Assembly (NCBI RefSeq): GCF_041154745.1
Contig: NZ_AP031573.1
Location: 372,001 to 436,000 of the forward strand
Source: Flavobacterium sp. CFS9
Lineage (GTDB): Bacteria; Bacteroidota; Bacteroidia; Flavobacteriales; Flavobacteriaceae
Direction of reading: 5' to 3'
DNA: 64,000 nucleotides
Each line of letters opens with the position of its first letter. Within the stretch, counting starts at the first letter, position 1. Shown here piece by piece: positions 60,086-64,000 of the stretch. A program made the translations under genes and the position numbers. The notes beneath the pieces were generated by a model that was given only the letters and a program-made list of their open reading frames with translations, did no database searches and was not told the origin of the DNA.

Positions 60086-60958
60086 TTAATTTTTAGAAAA
60101 ATATCTTTTTAGTTCATTTCCAACCCACAAACCAACCGGACACGAGACACCATTTCCAATCATTCTATAAGCAGCAGTATCAGAACAATTAAATTCAAAA
60201 CTATCAGGCACACCCTGTAATCTTGCATACTCACGAACTGAGTAAGGACGAACTCCCAACGGGAAATTTTTATCAGCTATTAACCTTGTAGATTTATCTT
60301 TTGCATAATGCGCTACAGCAGTTGGTGCAATATCATTTTTGTCCGGATCAGAAATTATTGGTAAATCTCTATAAACACCGTTCATTCTTTGATAGATAGC
60401 TTTTGGTAGTGAAACGTTGGGATGCTTTTCGACAATGTGCTTTAATTTTACGGCATTTCCTTTTTCTGGTTCACGCCAATTGAAACTTTTTTTACTTCCA
60501 ATAATTATTAATCGATCACGGCGTTGTGGCAACCATGTTTCGGTTTTTATAGGGCAGAAGGTTGTAACGTAGTATCCTGGCAATTTTGTCATTGCCTCCA
60601 TAACAACAGGAAAAGCACGCATACCCGGAACGTTTTCGATAACAAATACTTCAGGCAAAGCAATTGCCATGTGACGAAATGCATGTAAAAAAAGTTCGTC
60701 GCCTGTACGGCATCCGTGTATGTCTGAAATTGTACTGTATTTTGTACATGGATAAGTAAAAACCATTACATCAGTTTCCATATCAGAAATAACTAACTTT
60801 TCTTTCAAATCGACACAGGTTACTTTATGACTGAAATTTTTTTTCTGAACTTTACAACAGGTTTCATCGATTTCAAATGATTCTGTTATTTCGATTCCAG
60901 ACATACTTAAACCAATATCGAAAAGACCACCACCAGAGAAATAAGATTTTAAATTCAT
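60086..60958 (-). CDS. DNA (cytosine-5-)-methyltransferase
   Basis: 290 residues with the m5C MTase motifs in order: I SYFSGGGLFDIGLSMSGIEI, IV VFTYPCTKYSTI with catalytic C71, VI VFVIENVPGMRAF, VIII LPQRRDRLIIIGSKK, IX/X GVRPYSVREYARLQGVPDSF and YRMIGNGVSCPVGLWVG. The recognition region is short. It probably protects phage DNA from host restriction; no matching restriction enzyme is seen, so it is an orphan. Part of the cargo block between terminase genes. Confidence 0.93.
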   Translation of the reverse strand: MNLKSYFSGGGLFDIGLSMSGIEITESFEIDETCCKVQKKNFSHKVTCVDLKEKLVISDMETDVMVFTYPCTKYSTISDIHGCRTGDELFLHAFRHMAIALPEVFVIENVPGMRAFPVVMEAMTKLPGYYVTTFCPIKTETWLPQRRDRLIIIGSKKSFNWREPEKGNAVKLKHIVEKHPNVSLPKAIYQRMNGVYRDLPIISDPDKNDIAPTAVAHYAKDKSTRLIADKNFPLGVRPYSVREYARLQGVPDSFEFNCSDTAAYRMIGNGVSCPVGLWVGNELKRYFSKN

Positions 60959-60969
60959 AAGTTTAATTT

Positions 60970-61443
60970 TTAGCCGTGTTTTGCATTTAAGAATTCTGTA
61001 AATAAATCGCCTTGAGCCGGATCAGTTGTTTTCATTTCTACAAGCTTGCTGCGATCCTTGAAACTAAATCCGAAATGTTTGGATAGTTCATCAATTTCTT
61101 TAATCATTTTTTCACGAACGGTGATGTGACCGGAAACATTCGTTGCACCACCTTTGAAGGTTTGAATCAAACCGCCATCGTAACCTAATTCAGCAATTTT
61201 ATTTTCAGCCTGAACATAATAATTAACAGACTTCGCCAAACGGTGTAAATGAATAAGATCCGGCTTTGTTAATTTTTTGGTATCAACTAATTGCTGACCA
61301 AAGAATTTATACCAAAAAAGTTGCTCTTTGGATAGATTTAATTCAGCAATTGGTTTTGGCAATTTTGGTAAAACCTCATAAAGATTTTTATTAACTTCAG
61401 CGATTTCGCCATCGCCTTTTATAATTTTCATATTTGTAGACAT
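60970..61443 (-). CDS. terS: terminase small subunit (P27-like)
   Basis: Start taken at ATG 61443 (MSTNMKIIKGDGEIAEV); a frame to 61479 exists but would enter the C-rich spacer. About 157 residues: LPKPIAELNLSKEQLFWYKF, KKLTKPDLIHLHRLAKSVNY and GATNVSGHITVREKMIKEID, then ELSKHFGFSFKDRSKL, the helical pattern of P27-family small terminases. It recognises packaging DNA near cos/pac. HNH gene immediately upstream agrees with cos-type phages. Confidence 0.8.
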   Translation of the reverse strand: MSTNMKIIKGDGEIAEVNKNLYEVLPKLPKPIAELNLSKEQLFWYKFFGQQLVDTKKLTKPDLIHLHRLAKSVNYYVQAENKIAELGYDGGLIQTFKGGATNVSGHITVREKMIKEIDELSKHFGFSFKDRSKLVEMKTTDPAQGDLFTEFLNAKHG

Positions 61444-61544
61444 ATCACTAATATTTAATATGTTAGACCCCCCTATCAAAAATAACGCTGCGAGTAAAAT
61501 TCAGGCTAAACAGCGATGTACGCACCTCAGAGCCTTTGGAGATT
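61444..61544. other. C-rich spacer between HNH and small terminase genes, candidate cos region
   Basis: The spacer and the end of the HNH gene (to ~61560) contain C-runs (GACCCCCC, ACCCCATACCCCC), odd in this AT-rich DNA, and no reading frame. In HK97-type phages cos lies beside terS/HNH genes, so the cohesive end is probably here. No exact cut site can be stated. Confidence 0.4.
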
Positions 61545-61871
61545 TTACCCCATACCCCCTCGGTGACGTTCTTTTCCAGATTTAGAATCGTGATGTTTTT
61601 TACATCTTGACTTTAACCACTTCATATCATACGGATCATCACCCCGAGCCATCAACACCTTTGCTTGTGTATCGTGGTCTGCAACAGTGGCCGCAACCAC
61701 AAGACCATCAGCTTCACAATCACAACACAACGGAAAAGATTCAAGTTGTAGCTTTCGAATATTTCTCCACTTCCTTCCATTGTAATTAAAGTCCTTATCT
61801 GTTCTTTCACGCTCGAAAGCTACTCTTTCTTTTACCCAGCTTCTTTTAACTTTTCTTGGTTTATTTGCCAT
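61545..61871 (-). CDS. HNH endonuclease
   Basis: 108 residues. A basic N terminus (KPRKVKRSWVKERVAFERER), W/R-rich KWRNIRKLQLESFPLCCDCE, then the HNH core VVAATVADHDTQAKV and LKSRCKKHHDSKSGKERHRG. Such proteins sit next to terS in HK97-like phages and assist terminase in cos cutting. It is 2 bases downstream of the helicase stop, in the same operon. Confidence 0.9.
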   Translation of the reverse strand: MANKPRKVKRSWVKERVAFERERTDKDFNYNGRKWRNIRKLQLESFPLCCDCEADGLVVAATVADHDTQAKVLMARGDDPYDMKWLKSRCKKHHDSKSGKERHRGGMG

Positions 61872-61873
61872 TA

Positions 61874-63397
61874 TTAGAAAGGATTATCGTTGTCATCATA
61901 ATCATTATTACTACTTAAATCTTCTATTGAATAGAAAGCTTCATTAGGCATTGTTTTAGGAATATCCTGAACACCACTGACACACTCTTCAACAGAATCA
62001 TCCTGTATTTTTCCATCTGAAAACTTTGTTTTATTTTCATCATAATACAATCCGATTGTACCAACTCCACCATGCCTGTACTTTGCAACAATAAACTCAG
62101 TATTACAATCAATATCCAACACTTCGTCATCAACTTCTAAACCATAGTAAGCAGAACGATAGATAAAACACACAGCGTCTGCATCCTGCTCAATATCACC
62201 ACTCTCTTTTAAATGATGCAGCGCGGGTCTCTTATAAGCAGTCTTTTCAACTTCACGAGATAGTTGCGCTAAACCGATAACAGTTATACCTAATTCTTTT
62301 GCAATAGCTTTTAATCCATTAGAGATCTTACCAACACGAATTCTAATATCTTCACTACCATCACTACCAGCTAATTGAATATAATCTACGATAAGCATCT
62401 TAATATCATGCTTACGCTTATATAACCTTGCTTTTCTTTTAATCTCACCAATAGTCAAAGCTGGTCTATCATCAATAAATATTGGCAATCCCCTTAGTTC
62501 ATTTACAGTTTTCAATAAACCTTGAAAGTACTCAGCCTTTTCAAATCCAGTTTTAGTTAATTGATTTAAATGGAAATTACTTTCATTCGCAATAGTTCTA
62601 GTAGCCAACTGTTCAGTACTCATTTCAAGTGATATAAAACCCACTGCACTTCCAGACTTAGCCGCACCAAGCATAGTATTTGTTACAAATGCTGTTTTAC
62701 CCATTCCAGGACGTGCTCCAACAACAATAAAATCAGTCGGTTGCCAACCTCCAAAATGTTTGTTTAATTTTTTAAATCCAGTATCAACACCAGTCAAACT
62801 GCTATCGCTATCAGTCAACATCTTCACACGATCTACAGCCGCATTTAAAGCATCTGCATAAGTCATTTCAGACCTTCCTTTGTCAACAATTTCATTAACT
62901 TTTGATGTTTCAACATCCATGTAGTCAAACAATTGAAAAACATCTGAATCAGAATCATAAGCCAATTCAATTATCGATGATGCAACTTCAATAGCTTTTC
63001 TTTTCATGTACATTTGCAAAACAACTCTTGCATGATATTCGATATGTGCAGACGAAGCTATTTTTTGAGTTAAACCAATTAAATAATAATCACCACCGGC
63101 AATATCCAAACTCTTTTTTTTCTTTAACTGACTTGATACTGTTAATAAATCAATAGGTTGTGAAGTTTCAGAAAGTTCAATTATTGCTTCAAAAATCACC
63201 TTATGAGAATCTTTATAAAAAACTTCCGAATTATTAAACACCTGCAACAATTCATCAATACCTCTAACATCCACCATCAAAGCCCCTAAAATTGCCTCCT
63301 CCAAATCAATTGCCTGAGGAGGCAGTTTTCCTTTTTCCAACGAAATAATTTTCGTGAGCTGAACAGGATTAACTTTATATTTTTTTTCAGTATTCAT
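61874..63397 (-). CDS. replicative DNA helicase (DnaB family)
   Basis: 507 residues. N-terminal DnaB domain (~20-130; PPQAIDLEEAILGALMVDVR) and RecA-like motor: Walker A IVVGARPGMGKTAFVTNTML, LEMSTEQLATR, Walker B IKMLIVDYIQL, LKESGDIEQDADAVCFIYR. It unwinds phage DNA at the fork. Its ATG overlaps the stop of the replication-protein gene by one base, making a helicase/loader or initiator unit. Confidence 0.94.
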   Translation of the reverse strand: MNTEKKYKVNPVQLTKIISLEKGKLPPQAIDLEEAILGALMVDVRGIDELLQVFNNSEVFYKDSHKVIFEAIIELSETSQPIDLLTVSSQLKKKKSLDIAGGDYYLIGLTQKIASSAHIEYHARVVLQMYMKRKAIEVASSIIELAYDSDSDVFQLFDYMDVETSKVNEIVDKGRSEMTYADALNAAVDRVKMLTDSDSSLTGVDTGFKKLNKHFGGWQPTDFIVVGARPGMGKTAFVTNTMLGAAKSGSAVGFISLEMSTEQLATRTIANESNFHLNQLTKTGFEKAEYFQGLLKTVNELRGLPIFIDDRPALTIGEIKRKARLYKRKHDIKMLIVDYIQLAGSDGSEDIRIRVGKISNGLKAIAKELGITVIGLAQLSREVEKTAYKRPALHHLKESGDIEQDADAVCFIYRSAYYGLEVDDEVLDIDCNTEFIVAKYRHGGVGTIGLYYDENKTKFSDGKIQDDSVEECVSGVQDIPKTMPNEAFYSIEDLSSNNDYDDNDNPF

Positions 63398-63999
63398 TAC
63401 GATATTCTTTTTCTGGAAGGAGAAACAATCTCTAAATCTTCTTTTCGCAATTGCTTAACAGGCTTTTTCATATTTTCAACATAATTTATAGCAAACCTTG
63501 TCAACCTTGCATTAATTATTTTTGTTGTAAACTCCAAAGACTCTTCATCAACTTTCAGATTAAAAAGTTCTTTAAATTTCCCCCACTCAGTTACATCAAA
63601 TTCTTTTCTAAACCTCATTTGAAAAACTTCCCAATCAGAAGGACAATTTTTTTCAAAAAAAGCGAGAGCAGTTTCCTCTATTTCCTTATTACTATTATCT
63701 TTCTTGCTTATATCTTTCTTACTAATATTTACCGATTTTCCAATAGTTGGATTTTCCAACATTGGATTTTCCAATAGTTGGTTTTCCAATGGTTGGAAAT
63801 AGGAAATTGGTTTTTGATTGTTAGCATCAAAATAAAGGTGATAATCGACCACAAAACCGTTACCAGATTGTTGCTTTTTTCTTACCAAATAACCTAATAA
63901 TTCCAACTCTTTTAAACCTTCAGAAATAGCCGATTTTGACTCTTTACACTGAAATGCAATTTTATCCACCGAGAAATTCCAACCCTCAGGCTTAGACTG
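63397..63999 (-). CDS. phage replication protein with winged-helix N terminus (5' end outside window)
   Basis: The frame stays open to the right edge, so the start lies beyond it. The visible residues begin QSKPEGWNFSVDKIAFQCKE and continue SKSAISEGLKELELLGYLVR, a winged-helix pattern like phage replication initiators. A repetitive linker with four LENx(M/L/P)-type units (QLLENPMLENPTIGK) and a KKDISKKDNSNKE stretch follow, then a helical C-terminal domain (LEFTTKIINARLTRFAINYV) like a helicase loader. Upstream of the DnaB-type helicase, overlapping by one base. Confidence 0.75.
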   Translation of the reverse strand, partial: QSKPEGWNFSVDKIAFQCKESKSAISEGLKELELLGYLVRKKQQSGNGFVVDYHLYFDANNQKPISYFQPLENQLLENPMLENPTIGKSVNISKKDISKKDNSNKEIEETALAFFEKNCPSDWEVFQMRFRKEFDVTEWGKFKELFNLKVDEESLEFTTKIINARLTRFAINYVENMKKPVKQLRKEDLEIVSPSRKRIS

Positions 64000-64000
64000 C

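Larger units (their letters stand above)
36727..64000. mobile_element. siphovirus-type prophage integrated in ssrA (right end outside window)
   Basis: From the tmRNA end to the right edge there is a rightward tyrosine integrase followed by leftward phage modules: regulatory, lysis, fibre, tail, head, packaging, DNA-modification cargo and replication. HK97-fold capsid, prohead protease, HK97-type portal and a tape measure identify a long-tailed, non-contractile (or at least sheathless) phage; no sheath gene is seen. All structural frames are intact, so it may be inducible. Confidence 0.93.

Overview
The window is from a low-GC member of the Bacteroidota, most likely a Flavobacterium. The evidence is the recurrent Bacteroidota -7 promoter box TAnnTTTG placed 10-25 bases before many start codons, the tmRNA tag GENNYALAA, and lineage-typical families (DUF4251, META-domain lipoprotein, LETM1-related protein, short MenE, SulP/carbonic anhydrase pair, CarboxypepD-plug-barrel receptor).

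Bases 1-36330 are ordinary chromosome. The start holds a fatty-acid beta-oxidation cluster (end of a FadB/FadN-type bifunctional enzyme, thiolase, acyl-CoA dehydrogenase). Then come a secreted GH18 chitinase, small exported proteins, a Cu/Zn-SOD lipoprotein, a beta-carbonic anhydrase with a SulP anion transporter, a divergent dps/oxyR pair, mnmD, ilvE, an ECF-sigma operon, the Kup potassium transporter, an RsmB-type RNA methyltransferase, an orphan double-glycine-leader peptide, menE, a CPBP protease, an ArsC-like protein, an outer-membrane receptor, fumC, an alanine/saccharopine dehydrogenase-like enzyme and a serine-hydrolase lipoprotein. Most convergent gene pairs share strong hairpin terminators.

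At 36332-36726 lies ssrA (tmRNA). A siphovirus-type prophage is integrated at its 3' end and runs past the right edge, so only one end (attL) is visible. The integrase is rightward; everything else reads leftward. In transcription order from the right edge: a winged-helix replication protein (cut by the edge), DnaB-type helicase, HNH endonuclease, terminase small subunit, a cargo block (C5-cytosine methyltransferase, stand-alone AP2-domain protein, PAPS-reductase-family protein), terminase large subunit, small membrane and hypothetical proteins, HK97-type portal, prohead protease and capsid protein, a protein with a perfect 15-bp tandem repeat, head-tail joining proteins, major tail protein, tail chaperones G and GT, tape measure, tail proteins, a repeat-rich fibre, holin, M15 endolysin and a membrane-anchored coiled-coil protein. 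A small regulatory block (XRE repressor and hypotheticals) sits next to the integrase.

The most notable non-gene signals are in the prophage. (1) A 19-bp perfect palindrome occurs twice, identically, each time followed after exactly 20 bp by TA(A/T)TTTTAC and 15-17 bp later by the start codon of a late gene (portal and tape measure); this looks like a two-site phage regulon. (2) A 16-bp perfect inverted repeat encloses the portal start codon. (3) A canonical A AAA AAG slippery heptamer joins the two tail-chaperone frames. (4) Twelve identical 15-bp units encode an (AADKA)n tail. Two short genes (50 and 52 codons) fill the 388-base gap next to the portal gene.
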